Notes under the pieces: model-generated
Told to the model about the DNA's origin: nothing
Seen by the model: the letters and a program-made list of their open reading frames with translations, nothing else
Databases searched by the model: none
Source of the DNA: Phycisphaerales bacterium
Lineage (GTDB): Bacteria > Planctomycetota > Phycisphaerae > UBA1845 > UTPLA1
Reading direction: 5' to 3'
Length of the DNA stretch: 64,000 nt
Assembly: GCA_020639075.1 (NCBI GenBank)
Contig: JACKHI010000001.1
Span: 1,984,001 to 2,048,000 of the forward strand
Translations under genes and position numbers: made by a program
Shown here: positions 10,309 to 18,681 of the stretch, one piece after another
Layout: each line of letters starts with the position of its first letter
Position numbering within the stretch: position 1 is the first letter of the stretch

Positions 10309-10416
10309 CGGGGACGAGCTCTGAAGGGAACGTCGGCGGAGAATTGGCGATCGCCCATCCGATTGCGATACAATCATGCTGGTCAATTGGGACATCATCC
10401 GGAATCGGATCGCCTT

Positions 10417-11145
10417 ATGCGAAGTCTATCCTCCATTGGTCTGCTGCTGGTAACCGCGCTGATCGGGGCATCGCCGCCGACTACGTCCGCGCCAGCCACT
10501 CAGGCGACAAGCACCGCAACAACGCAATCCGCTCTGACGATGAAAGTCCGTCGCCTCGTGGCGAAGCTGGGCGATCGGAATTACAGGGCGCGCGAAGCCG
10601 CCCAGCTCGAGCTCAAGGCCCTCGGCGACGCCGCTCTGCCTGAACTGGTTGAATCGCTTGACGACGAGAATCCTGAAATTTCGCGCCGCGTTCAATTGCT
10701 GATGCGCCGGCCGGAAAATCCGAACCTGCGCGTTGAGACTGTGAGACGACTGATTGCAACGGGCGATCCGCGGCTCGTCGAGATGGGCGTGTATATGCTC
10801 TTCAAGTCGCCGATCGAAGACTACCCGCTGTTCAAGGCTGTGACGGACGAATCAAGCGGCGTTGAGCGCGCCATGTTTGAACCCGTCTGTGAACAGCTCG
10901 GTCAATGGCGCCGGAGCACTGAGATTTTCGAGAGCCGCCAGGAACGCCTGATGGCGGAAAAGCCCGACGCCGCGAAACGCGAACGTGAAATGCACGAGGG
11001 ATCTTACTACTATCAGGCCGAAGCGGCGTATTGGCAGGCGGTCGAGGCATGCGAAGATTATCGCGAGCGAGTAAGCGCGGACCATTCCGCGTCGACGAAG
11101 CCCGCGGCGCACGAAACTCCGAACGCAAGCCATAACCACGAATGA
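10417..11145 (+). CDS. Secreted protein with HEAT-like repeat
   Basis: 242 residues. The ATG at 10417 opens a signal peptide (MRSLSSIGLLLVTALIGASP) followed by a Thr/Ala/Pro-rich linker. Residues ~42-95 carry a helical segment (KLGDRNYRAREAAQLELKALG, then ALPELVESLDDENPEISRR) of the kind that recurs in planctomycete secreted or membrane proteins: a HEAT-type pair in which a damaged or dissected 'element' is scored per cycle. The C-terminal half is charged and helical, ending in a His-rich tail, with no catalytic motif. A TTGGCG...TACAAT pair (10344-10374, spacer 19) could be its promoter. Role unknown. Confidence 0.65.
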   Translation: MRSLSSIGLLLVTALIGASPPTTSAPATQATSTATTQSALTMKVRRLVAKLGDRNYRAREAAQLELKALGDAALPELVESLDDENPEISRRVQLLMRRPENPNLRVETVRRLIATGDPRLVEMGVYMLFKSPIEDYPLFKAVTDESSGVERAMFEPVCEQLGQWRRSTEIFESRQERLMAEKPDAAKREREMHEGSYYYQAEAAYWQAVEACEDYRERVSADHSASTKPAAHETPNASHNHE

Positions 11146-11253
11146 CCACGACCCATCGCAGGCATCACACTTGCTGACTCCCGCCGAATGTGATTTCGGG
11201 AAACTGAGAACGTTGTTCTGCGGCCTTCAGTGCCAAGAGCGATTCAATTCGAA

Positions 11254-11694
11254 TCAAGTCGGCACGTGAACATCGACCGGCTGTCGCGAGACGACATCCT
11301 GTAACGTGATGCGCTCGAGGTAGTTTTTGAATCCGCCGGCGGCATGATCCGTGACGCCCCGGATCGCACTACGAACCGGAATCGGCAGATCGCCCAGATC
11401 GTTGTCGTCCTGGTCGAATGTCTCGATCGCGCCGACCGCCTGAAATACCTCGTAGAGCGAGATGTCAGATGCCGGGCGCTGGAGGCGAAAACCTCCGCGC
11501 GGTCCGCGATCGGAGTGGAGTATTCCCGCGCCGGCGAGCTGACTCAGAATCTTTGCCGCGTAGGCCCGAGGCAATGCATGTCGCTCGGAAATGTCCCCTG
11601 CTCGCATCCCCTTGTTTCCGGAATTCTCGGGTACGTGCGTCGCAATATCGTAAAGCGATAGGAGCGCATAGATGGCCGTCTTCCGCCTGAGCAT
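11254..11694 (-). CDS. Rrf2 family transcriptional regulator lacking cysteines
   Basis: 146 residues, the usual Rrf2 length. The N-terminus (LRRKTAIYALLSLYDIA) and the helix-turn-helix with the family wing (LPRAYAAKILSQLAGAGILHSDRGPRGGFRL) are clear; the 'GPRGGFRL' wing is diagnostic. Fe-S-sensing members (IscR, NsrR, RirA) have three conserved cysteines near residues 90-105; this protein has no cysteine at all, so it is unlikely to bind an Fe-S cluster and its signal is unknown. It is divergent from the kinase-like gene at 11901. The 206-base intergenic region contains an A/T-rich palindromic stretch near 11806-11818 that could be an operator (inference). Confidence 0.88.
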   Translation of the reverse strand: MLRRKTAIYALLSLYDIATHVPENSGNKGMRAGDISERHALPRAYAAKILSQLAGAGILHSDRGPRGGFRLQRPASDISLYEVFQAVGAIETFDQDDNDLGDLPIPVRSAIRGVTDHAAGGFKNYLERITLQDVVSRQPVDVHVPT

Positions 11695-11900
11695 GAGCGG
11701 GCCTCAACATCGTGGTAGACAGAGACACTGTGCACCGGGTTCGTCCCACGCCGCCCCCGTTGCATACCGGTTCAATACAATGATAGGAAACAAATCAGCG
11801 CGAAGCTGGGTAAAATTTTCCAAAAAGTCGGAGGCTTCTTTCCGACCGGGCTGATCGTGATTCCACATGCAGGATTGGCGATTCGGGATACACTTCCGAT
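11695..11900. promoter_or_regulatory. Divergent control region between Rrf2 and kinase-like genes
   Basis: Noticeably A/T-richer than its surroundings. Contains an AAAATTTT-centred palindrome (about 11806-11818), an inverted repeat GTCGGA/TCCGAC around 11829-11848, and a TACAAT box at 11776-11781. Rrf2 proteins bind dyad A/T-rich operators, often next to their own gene, so this is a plausible autoregulatory site; not proven. Confidence 0.35.
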
Positions 11901-12671
11901 ATGAGCGGTGCGAAACAGAAAGAAAAAAAATCGCCCAACTGGCTTCGCGCGCTAGGGCGACACGAATTGCCCGAAACGCTGTCGGCCGCGCAGGAAAACT
12001 ATCGCCTGGTAAAAACGTTTAAGCACGATTTCTTCGCCGCTACGGGGCTTTACGAAAGTGACTCAAGTCGCGTTGTCCTCAAAGTCGGGCGGCAGGCCTC
12101 GTTGCTTGGAATTCCGATGCGATGGACCGGACGGTTCCTTTTTCGCAGAGAGTCTCGGCTACTCAAGAAAACACAACACCTGGACGGCGTCCCGAGGTTG
12201 ACAGCCGTGTGGCAGGACACGGGTCTGATTCACGAGTACGTGGAAGGCCGACCGCTCGCGAAAAATGACGCACTCCCCGATGGTTTTTTCCCGCGGCTGG
12301 AGAAGCTCATCGCCGACATGCACGCCCTCGGCATCGCGTACGTCGACCTGGAAAAGAGGGAGAACGTGCTCGTCGGCGACGACGGCGGTCCATGGCTCTT
12401 CGACTTTCAGATTGCCTGGGATCGCGCGGGATGGTTTGGTTCCCGATGGATCCTTCGCATCCTGCAGAAGTCCGATCGCTACCACTTGCTAAAGCACTGG
12501 CGCCGCCTACGGCCGGACCAGCTCGACGACGCGCGCCTGCGCGAATCCGAATCGCCGCCGTTCTGGATTGCCGGACATCGGCTCATCTTCCGACCGATCA
12601 CGCGACTGCGGCGGCACATCCTCGTCATGCTCGGCGCAAGGGCGACGGCGAAGGGCCGATCACCCGGTTGA
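11901..12671 (+). CDS. Small kinase-fold protein (RIO/LPS-kinase-like)
   Basis: 256 residues. The kinase signature is compact but complete: Lys61 (VVLKVGR) as ATP-binding lysine, Glu84 (FRRESRLL) as its partner, a catalytic loop at 147-157 (YVDLEKRENVL) with Asp149 and Asn155, and a metal-binding Asp168 in DFQ instead of DFG. The 'EYVEGRPL' hinge and the short helical lobe resemble bacterial RIO/Bud32-like kinases and lipopolysaccharide core kinases (WaaP/KdkA type) rather than the Pkn2-type Ser/Thr kinases. The basic N-terminus is unusual. The substrate cannot be told from the sequence; a membrane-linked sugar or lipid is one possibility, a protein another. The stop is 38 bases from the converging apt gene. 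Confidence 0.65.
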   Translation: MSGAKQKEKKSPNWLRALGRHELPETLSAAQENYRLVKTFKHDFFAATGLYESDSSRVVLKVGRQASLLGIPMRWTGRFLFRRESRLLKKTQHLDGVPRLTAVWQDTGLIHEYVEGRPLAKNDALPDGFFPRLEKLIADMHALGIAYVDLEKRENVLVGDDGGPWLFDFQIAWDRAGWFGSRWILRILQKSDRYHLLKHWRRLRPDQLDDARLRESESPPFWIAGHRLIFRPITRLRRHILVMLGARATAKGRSPG

Positions 12672-12709
12672 CAGCGAATCGGCACAATGCCGGGATCTCC
12701 GATCGTTTC

Positions 12710-13261
12710 TTAGTAATGCAGGACGGAATGGACTTCGAAGTCCGTCAGTCGCCCGCGACCTTTCAGCGCCTCCAACTCGATCAGGAATGAACAACCGATG
12801 ATCCGGCAGTCGAGATGGCTGACGAGATCGCAGCACGCCTGCATTGTGCCGCCCGTCGCGAGCAGATCATCGATCATCAGCACGTTCGATCCGGGGCGAA
12901 TCGCATCCTCGTGGATTTCCAGCGAGTCCGTCCCGTACTCGAGTTCGTAGGTTGCGCGGCGCGCCTTGCGGGGAAGCTTGCCGGGTTTGCGGATGGGCAC
13001 AAAACCGGCGGAGAGATTACGCGCGACGGCGGTCCCGAATATGAACCCGCGGCTTTCCGCGCCAACGACAAGGTCGACATGCCGATGCCGCCAGGGCTGC
13101 GTCAGGTATTCGACGGCAATCGACAGCCCGGCCGGATGCCCAAGCAACGGCGTGATGTCCTTGAAACAGATGCCGGGCTTCGGAAAGTCGGGCACATCGC
13201 GCACCAGCTTCTTGAGCGCCTCAACGTCAGGAATCGGCATGTCGATTGCGTGATCCATCAT
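12710..13261 (-). CDS. apt: Adenine phosphoribosyltransferase
   Basis: 183 residues from the first of two adjacent ATGs (13261), with AGAGGA 7 bases upstream. Catalyses adenine + PRPP to AMP + PPi in cytoplasmic purine salvage. The N-terminal hood (VRDVPDFPKPGICFKDITPLL) and the VVGAESRGFIFG loop are the Apt hallmarks, and the PRPP-binding loop (VLMIDDLLATGGT, about residues 126-138) is intact. Length matches the family. It is the last gene of a minus-strand run, 84 bases after the HtrA-like protease, but a functional link to that run is not apparent. Confidence 0.96.
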   Translation of the reverse strand: MMDHAIDMPIPDVEALKKLVRDVPDFPKPGICFKDITPLLGHPAGLSIAVEYLTQPWRHRHVDLVVGAESRGFIFGTAVARNLSAGFVPIRKPGKLPRKARRATYELEYGTDSLEIHEDAIRPGSNVLMIDDLLATGGTMQACCDLVSHLDCRIIGCSFLIELEALKGRGRLTDFEVHSVLHY

Positions 13262-13345
13262 CGCATTTCCTCTTGAGAACAAACGAAGTTTCGAGATGAC
13301 GCCATCTTAGCACGCCATCCGGCTTCCGACGACTTCGCGAGCGCA

Positions 13346-14761
13346 CTACGGCTTCACAATAATCGTGGCGCCGCTCGCCAGGCTCAGCATCACATCGCCC
13401 TTCGTCGCCAGCAGTTGATTTGCAACATCGGGCTGCAGGTTCCGGCCATCGGCACGAACGATCACGTCCCCCGGCACGAGGCCGGCCCGACCGGCCGACG
13501 ACTCGGCCTCGATGCGCAGAACGAGCATTGCGAATTCCGGCAGGTTCGCGACGGATCGCATCGCCGGATCAACGCGGCCCAGCGTCGCTCCGCGAAAATC
13601 AAACGCCGCTTCCGGCACGCGCTGATCGGGCACATCGGGGCGCTTTGTGAGCGTCGCGGTGATCAGGATATTTCGCGTATCGCGTATCACGTCGAACGTC
13701 GTGCGTTCCCCCGCTGTCAGGGAACCGATCAGGCTGACGAAACCGTCGACGGAATAGACGGGCTTCCCGCGGATCGCCGACACAATATCGCCCGCGCGCA
13801 GCCCCGCGCGATCGGCGGGTCCGTCCGCAAACACGGCGGCGATGCGAACGCCGACCCGTTCCGCCAATTTCGCCGCCTCGCGTTCGCTGTACGTCAGGAC
13901 ATCGACTTCGACGCCGAGATAGCCGTGCTCGATCGCCCGCCCTTCCGACAGGTCCTGCACGATCTTGCGATTGCGCTGTGTCATCGGAATCGCGAATGAG
14001 ATCGGCGACAGATTACCGCCCTTCGTCGGCACTGCGGCGATGACGCCGACGATCTCGCCACTCAGAGACACAAGCGGCCCGCCGGAACTGCCGGGCCCTG
14101 CCAAAATACTCGTCTGAATCATCTCCCCATAGAAGCGGTCCTGATCCGAGCCGAATTCCGGCGGCAGTGATCGATCCATGGCGCTGACGATGCCGAATCC
14201 GACGGCCGCGCGACCATCGCTCGCCAATCCCAGAGGATTCCCGAACGACAATACGAGCGTGCCGGCGTTCAACCGCTCCGCTTCGCCGATCGGCGCCGCA
14301 TCAAAACCGGCGCCGACGGCGCGAATCACAGCCAGATCCGATCGCCGATCCTCGGCAATTCGCAATGCGGACAACCGACGACCATCGTGCAGGATGACGG
14401 TGATCTCGGCCGCGCCGTCGATGAGATGCTGACAAGTGAGGATTCGACCGTCCGCGTGCAGGAAGACGCCGGCGCCGTAGCTGATCCAGCGGTTGTCTGC
14501 GACAGTGCCTCGCCGCGAAATGGATGCAGGACGGCGATCGACTTCGATCACAGCGATGGCGTCGGAAACCTGGCTGACGGCGTGAACGATCGCGGCATCG
14601 ATCGCTACTGCATTCAGGGTGTGAGAATCCACGACGGATACGGCCGGCCTGGACGTCGCCTCGTCCGCCGGGGCCGACGTGGGTTCTTCCAGCGCGGCGA
14701 CAAGCGCGTGCGCCGTAAAGAAGATCCCAAACCATGCGGGCAGCCATGCGATCCGTCGCAT
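13346..14761 (-). CDS. HtrA/DegP-like serine protease with two PDZ domains
   Basis: 471 residues. ATG at 14761 begins a signal peptide (MRRIAWLPAWFGIFFTAHALVAA). Trypsin-like domain ~50-270 with the triad His112 (TCQHLID), Asp142 (RSDLAVI) and Ser226 (GPGSSGGPL); the histidine context differs from the common TNxHV. PDZ1 ~290-370 (YLGVEVD, GPADRAGLRAGDIV) and PDZ2 ~385-470 (GRAGLVPGDVIV). It would work in the periplasm in protein quality control or regulated proteolysis. It lies 75 bases downstream of the CvpA-domain gene and in the same direction as the pilus/secretion ATPases, a setting compatible with envelope biogenesis. Assignment to DegP, DegQ or DegS type cannot be made. Confidence 0.92.
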   Translation of the reverse strand: MRRIAWLPAWFGIFFTAHALVAALEEPTSAPADEATSRPAVSVVDSHTLNAVAIDAAIVHAVSQVSDAIAVIEVDRRPASISRRGTVADNRWISYGAGVFLHADGRILTCQHLIDGAAEITVILHDGRRLSALRIAEDRRSDLAVIRAVGAGFDAAPIGEAERLNAGTLVLSFGNPLGLASDGRAAVGFGIVSAMDRSLPPEFGSDQDRFYGEMIQTSILAGPGSSGGPLVSLSGEIVGVIAAVPTKGGNLSPISFAIPMTQRNRKIVQDLSEGRAIEHGYLGVEVDVLTYSEREAAKLAERVGVRIAAVFADGPADRAGLRAGDIVSAIRGKPVYSVDGFVSLIGSLTAGERTTFDVIRDTRNILITATLTKRPDVPDQRVPEAAFDFRGATLGRVDPAMRSVANLPEFAMLVLRIEAESSAGRAGLVPGDVIVRADGRNLQPDVANQLLATKGDVMLSLASGATIIVKP

Positions 14762-14836
14762 TGCACTCGACTCCGTGTCAGACGGGATGCTTGCCGCTCT
14801 CACGACGAGACGCAATCGGGATCGCCCCGAGCGAGA

Positions 14837-16642
14837 CTACTTCTTGATATCCAGTTCGAGCGGCTTGCTTCTGCCGGACTGGAATTCCTTGATCTCCGTG
14901 ACGTCCTTCGGGACGAGGAACAGAAAACCGAAATAGCTGTTGGCCGGTCCGGCCGCATCGAGAATGCGCTGCGTCACGCGCTTCGGATCCTTGAGGGCCC
15001 GCTCCGGAATCTCCGCCATCGGCCAGTACTGGATTTCGTAGACCCATCGGTCATTGATCTTGGCGATCGCATATTGACCGATCGCGAAGTGTTTGCCGCC
15101 CGACGAATCCGTAATCGTCGTCTGGCCGACGACGCGGTTGGCGAACTGAATCGACGCGGCCCACATGCTCTGCTTCTTAGGGTCGTCGAACGTGACAATA
15201 AACATGTCTTTGTCGTCGGGGACCCAGAAATTGTGGAGGTAGATGTCCTGCGGCTTTTCCTCGGGCGGTTCGTAGGCGAATTGGACGCCCTCTTGTGAAC
15301 CGACGAACTCGCCGATACCGATGTTCCGGGGCAATCCCGGATCGTTGGCGTTGATCTCAAGCGGAAGCTGCGAAGTGAAGCCCGTCTTCTGAACGACGGA
15401 ACCCGGAATATCCCAGCGGTTTGTCGACGGCGGCGCGACATCCTTCTTGGCTGTCGTTCCGGACATACCGTTCTTGCCTTGTGCCGCGGACGCCCAGGCC
15501 GGCGGCTGATCGAGCATTTTCATTCTCGACAAGTCGGCGCGGGCGCCGGATTTGAATTCCACGAACCAGGGTTTGAATTCCCGCGGAACTTCAAACGCGA
15601 CGTCGAACTGATACCCATTCTCGGTCTCGACAACGGCCGTGTTTTCGGGGTCGAGAATGAAATTCGTCAGCGGACTGAACGCGACGAGGCGCTCACGCTG
15701 TTGATCGGCGACCGGCTTCGGACCGATGTGCTTGTTGGTGTAGATGTCGGAAATGCCCGTCGCCAGATACACGCTGGGCAGCTCCTTCTCGTTTCCATGA
15801 TCGAATCCGATGACGCGGAACTGCGGAAGGCGGAACCGGATATCGTTCCGATTCTCCGGCGACGCTGACTTCTTGACGACGACTGTACAGACGAGGAATA
15901 CGTCGTTTGAGTTCTTCGGCTGGCGCGTGTCGAACTCGCGAATCATCGTGCTGCCCTCGCCGAGCTTGTGCGTTGGCACGTCGATGTCGTGAGCCTCCCA
16001 GTACGCCTTGGCCTCGATGTCTTTTTCGTCCAGGAACACGCGCGCCTCCCACTGCGGAGCGGCGCGACGCGAGTATAGCTGCGTGATCAAGTCGGGTTCG
16101 GTCCGGCGGAGTTCATGATCCTCATCCGTTCCGAATCGAGACGCATCCGACAGCATGCCGATCAGGCCGTAGGCGAAGCGATCAGGGCTGAAGAAACCGA
16201 GGCCGGCCATCTTGGGCGGACCGCCCTTGTCCTTGTCGTAGCTCATGCGTTCGAACGCGAACGTTTCCGAGCCGATCGGCAGCATCTGGATGGCGATCAG
16301 CGCCATTCCGACGAGCAGCATCCCCGAAAAGAAACCGCAGATCGCGCCGCCCGCGCGTGCGACGGAAACAGGAAGCTCCACGTCCTTCGTGACGTAGCGG
16401 TCCGTCAGCGTTCTGAAGACGGTCAGACTGACAACGAAGATCAGCATCAATGCGACAGGCTTGCCGAGGCCGTCTCCGAGCGATTCGGCCCACACGCCGT
16501 GGAGCGCTTCGTAGAAAGCGAATGCGAGCATGCCGGCGATCAGCGTTTCAAAGAACATGATGGCCGAGCTGAAGAACCCCTGGTACGTCCAGAAAGCGGC
16601 GACCAGGATGACCATCAGAGCGACGATGAGCGAAAAGAGCAT
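14837..16642 (-). CDS. CvpA-family membrane protein with a large hydrophilic C-terminal region
   Basis: 601 residues, against ~160-180 for ordinary CvpA proteins. The first ~125 residues hold four hydrophobic segments (1-22, 27-50, 62-80, 100-122) with the CvpA pattern, including FAFYEAL and GAICGFFSGMLL. Residues ~130-601 are soluble with several beta-rich repeats; the stretch around SVYLATGISDIYTNKHIGP has no motif recognised here. CvpA proteins are linked to colicin V production and envelope homeostasis in proteobacteria. The gene follows the GspE-like pseudo-ATPase by 141 bases and precedes an HtrA-like protease by 75, so an envelope role is likely, but the large domain has no assigned function. 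Confidence 0.75.
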   Translation of the reverse strand: MLFSLIVALMVILVAAFWTYQGFFSSAIMFFETLIAGMLAFAFYEALHGVWAESLGDGLGKPVALMLIFVVSLTVFRTLTDRYVTKDVELPVSVARAGGAICGFFSGMLLVGMALIAIQMLPIGSETFAFERMSYDKDKGGPPKMAGLGFFSPDRFAYGLIGMLSDASRFGTDEDHELRRTEPDLITQLYSRRAAPQWEARVFLDEKDIEAKAYWEAHDIDVPTHKLGEGSTMIREFDTRQPKNSNDVFLVCTVVVKKSASPENRNDIRFRLPQFRVIGFDHGNEKELPSVYLATGISDIYTNKHIGPKPVADQQRERLVAFSPLTNFILDPENTAVVETENGYQFDVAFEVPREFKPWFVEFKSGARADLSRMKMLDQPPAWASAAQGKNGMSGTTAKKDVAPPSTNRWDIPGSVVQKTGFTSQLPLEINANDPGLPRNIGIGEFVGSQEGVQFAYEPPEEKPQDIYLHNFWVPDDKDMFIVTFDDPKKQSMWAASIQFANRVVGQTTITDSSGGKHFAIGQYAIAKINDRWVYEIQYWPMAEIPERALKDPKRVTQRILDAAGPANSYFGFLFLVPKDVTEIKEFQSGRSKPLELDIKK

Positions 16643-16783
16643 CGAGAATATCTCCGAATCGTTTGTCGTTCGTGCGCCGGCCGACTTTCGGTCACCGACG
16701 TTTCAGGCCGCCCGTTACATTCCTGCCGCGGCGTCCTGTTGGGTTTGCGCCGGCTCAGTTTGCGCCGGCGCATCGCATCTGAT

Positions 16784-18505
16784 CTATGCCGACTTCCGCG
16801 CGGCCCCGCCAGCCGACGCGTCCTTCGTCACTCGAAGGACTTCGTTGATGCTGGTATGACCTTCGAACACTTTGTGGAGCGCGACTTCCTGCAGGTTCAA
16901 CATGCCGCGTTTTCGGGCTTCCGTCTTGATCGACTGCAGCGGCGTTCCCTTGGCGATGAGACTCCGCAATTCGTCGTCAAGCATGAGGATCTCGAACACG
17001 CCCGTGCGACCGACGTAACCCGTGCCCTGGCAGATCGCGCAGATCTCGGGATTGCCATGCTTGTCGACCGGAATCTCCTCCGGGTTCGGCGGCCGATAGA
17101 AGGGCCGATTCTGATCCGTCGGCAGATTGGCTTTCTTCAGCAGGTTCGGATCCGGTCGATACGCCCGGCGACAAGCCGAACATACGACGCGGGCGAGCCG
17201 CTGATTCGTCACGCACATCAGGCTTCCGGCGGCTGTCGGCGCATCGTTCACGGCCTGCAGGTACTTGTTCAACGCTGAAAAGACGTCGCTGGCCTGAAGC
17301 CCGAGGTACATTCGCTTGCCCTGTCGCCCGGCATGGGCCGTCAGCTCCGCCGTCTCTGTGTCGGGCGTTTCGCCGACCATGACGACATCCGGCTCCGTGC
17401 GGATGATCGAACGCAGTCGTTTGCCGTAGCTGACGGTGCCGTTCTGGCTGTCGTACACGTGTTGCGTCACGTTTTCGAGATCGAGGGCCTTGCTGACCTC
17501 CAGCGTGTGGATGTTCTGCATGAACGCGTCATGGCCGCGGATGATGGCGTAGAGCGTGCTCGTGACGCCGCTGCCGCGAGGGCCTGACACGATGACGACG
17601 CCCCGGTTCTCTTTCACCATCTCCTCGAACTTGCCGATCTGCGTCTGCGTCATGCCGAGGTCCGCGACCTTGAACTTCGTCTCATCCGAGAACAACTTCA
17701 TGACGATCCGCTCGCCCTTCGTGTTGCCGGATGTCTTCATGTCGATCGTGACATTCCGCGTGGACGTTTCGCCGGCGCCGATGCTGCCGGTGAATTCACC
17801 TTGCTGCGGCCGTCGATGTTCCTCAGTATTCATGCACGCGACGCGCTTCAGGTGATGGAAGACCGACGGCGCGAGTTCCGCATCGATCGGGTCGCGCATG
17901 GCGTCCACGCCGTCGACCTTATAGACGACAGATGCCGGCTGGTTCACAAGCATGTCGAGTTGAACGTCGCTCGCCCGGCGCCAGATAGCGTCGAACAACA
18001 GATCCTGCGCTGCCTGATAGCCGCGATTTTGATCGGCGTCGGTCGGCCAGGGCGGCGTCTTGCCGTCCTTGTCGCGAAGCCGGACGCGATCCCGTGCGTG
18101 CGACGCCTCGTCCTCGCTGACGCGCGTTCCGGCCGTCAGGCGCTGGATGTGCGCCGCGGTAAGAACCGTCTGCGAGGGTGGTACGCGTTTGTTGCGGAAG
18201 ACGACGTACCCGATGATCGTCGGGACATAGATGACCAGGTACACGATGAGGCTGACCCAGAATATCGGTACGAGCAACCAGACGACGAGACAGAGAAGTC
18301 CCGTCAGGAAGATCGCCCAATTCCAGACGCTACGGGTCAGCAGCAGCTTCTTCCGCAAGTCGTTGCTTGCCCAGGCGGCATTCTGCACCCACACGAAAAA
18401 CGCGAGCGCGAACAGGATGATCTTCAAGACACTGAAGTTGCCGCCGGGCTCCGGCAACGCTCCTAGCATCAACGATTGGGTATCTGCGAACATCGCGGCA
18501 GTCAT
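16784..18505 (-). CDS. Membrane-anchored GspE/PilB-like pseudo-ATPase
   Basis: 573 residues. The N-terminus (~25-105) contains two to three transmembrane segments (LKIILFALAFFVWVQ, AIFLTGLLCLVVWLLVPIFWV, IVYLVIYVPTIIGYVVF), absent from normal GspE/PilB. Residues ~165-560 align with the secretion ATPase fold, but the catalytic motifs are lost: Walker A reads GPRGSGVT with Val314 where the Lys should be; the Asp box TIEDPVE is replaced by TLEVSKA; the Walker B-like segment reads VGETPD without the conserved Arg; and the His box (TTIHA) is LGLQA. The zinc-type tetracysteine pairs (CSACRR and CAICQGTG) are kept. ATP hydrolysis is therefore unlikely. The intact FHA-GspE gene starts 176 bases upstream, suggesting a regulatory or scaffold partner in one complex (inference). 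Confidence 0.85.
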   Translation of the reverse strand: MTAAMFADTQSLMLGALPEPGGNFSVLKIILFALAFFVWVQNAAWASNDLRKKLLLTRSVWNWAIFLTGLLCLVVWLLVPIFWVSLIVYLVIYVPTIIGYVVFRNKRVPPSQTVLTAAHIQRLTAGTRVSEDEASHARDRVRLRDKDGKTPPWPTDADQNRGYQAAQDLLFDAIWRRASDVQLDMLVNQPASVVYKVDGVDAMRDPIDAELAPSVFHHLKRVACMNTEEHRRPQQGEFTGSIGAGETSTRNVTIDMKTSGNTKGERIVMKLFSDETKFKVADLGMTQTQIGKFEEMVKENRGVVIVSGPRGSGVTSTLYAIIRGHDAFMQNIHTLEVSKALDLENVTQHVYDSQNGTVSYGKRLRSIIRTEPDVVMVGETPDTETAELTAHAGRQGKRMYLGLQASDVFSALNKYLQAVNDAPTAAGSLMCVTNQRLARVVCSACRRAYRPDPNLLKKANLPTDQNRPFYRPPNPEEIPVDKHGNPEICAICQGTGYVGRTGVFEILMLDDELRSLIAKGTPLQSIKTEARKRGMLNLQEVALHKVFEGHTSINEVLRVTKDASAGGAARKSA

Positions 18506-18681
18506 AAGCGCGGTGAGTCCTCGTCTGGGGTCCTACGATCCGATTCACGCACCGGGAGGCACGCAAGGGCTGGTAAGCCAATATTTTAGCGTGTGGCGTC
18601 TGGGATGTGAACACCTGCCACAGCACCAAAGAGGCAGGTCCGAGGCCCATTTCCAGGCCCATTCGATACCAGCGTGGGGTG

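Noticed and set aside
13346..14761. Assigning the protease specifically as DegP or DegS
   Set aside because: Two PDZ domains and no clear regulatory loop distinctions; only HtrA family level is justified.
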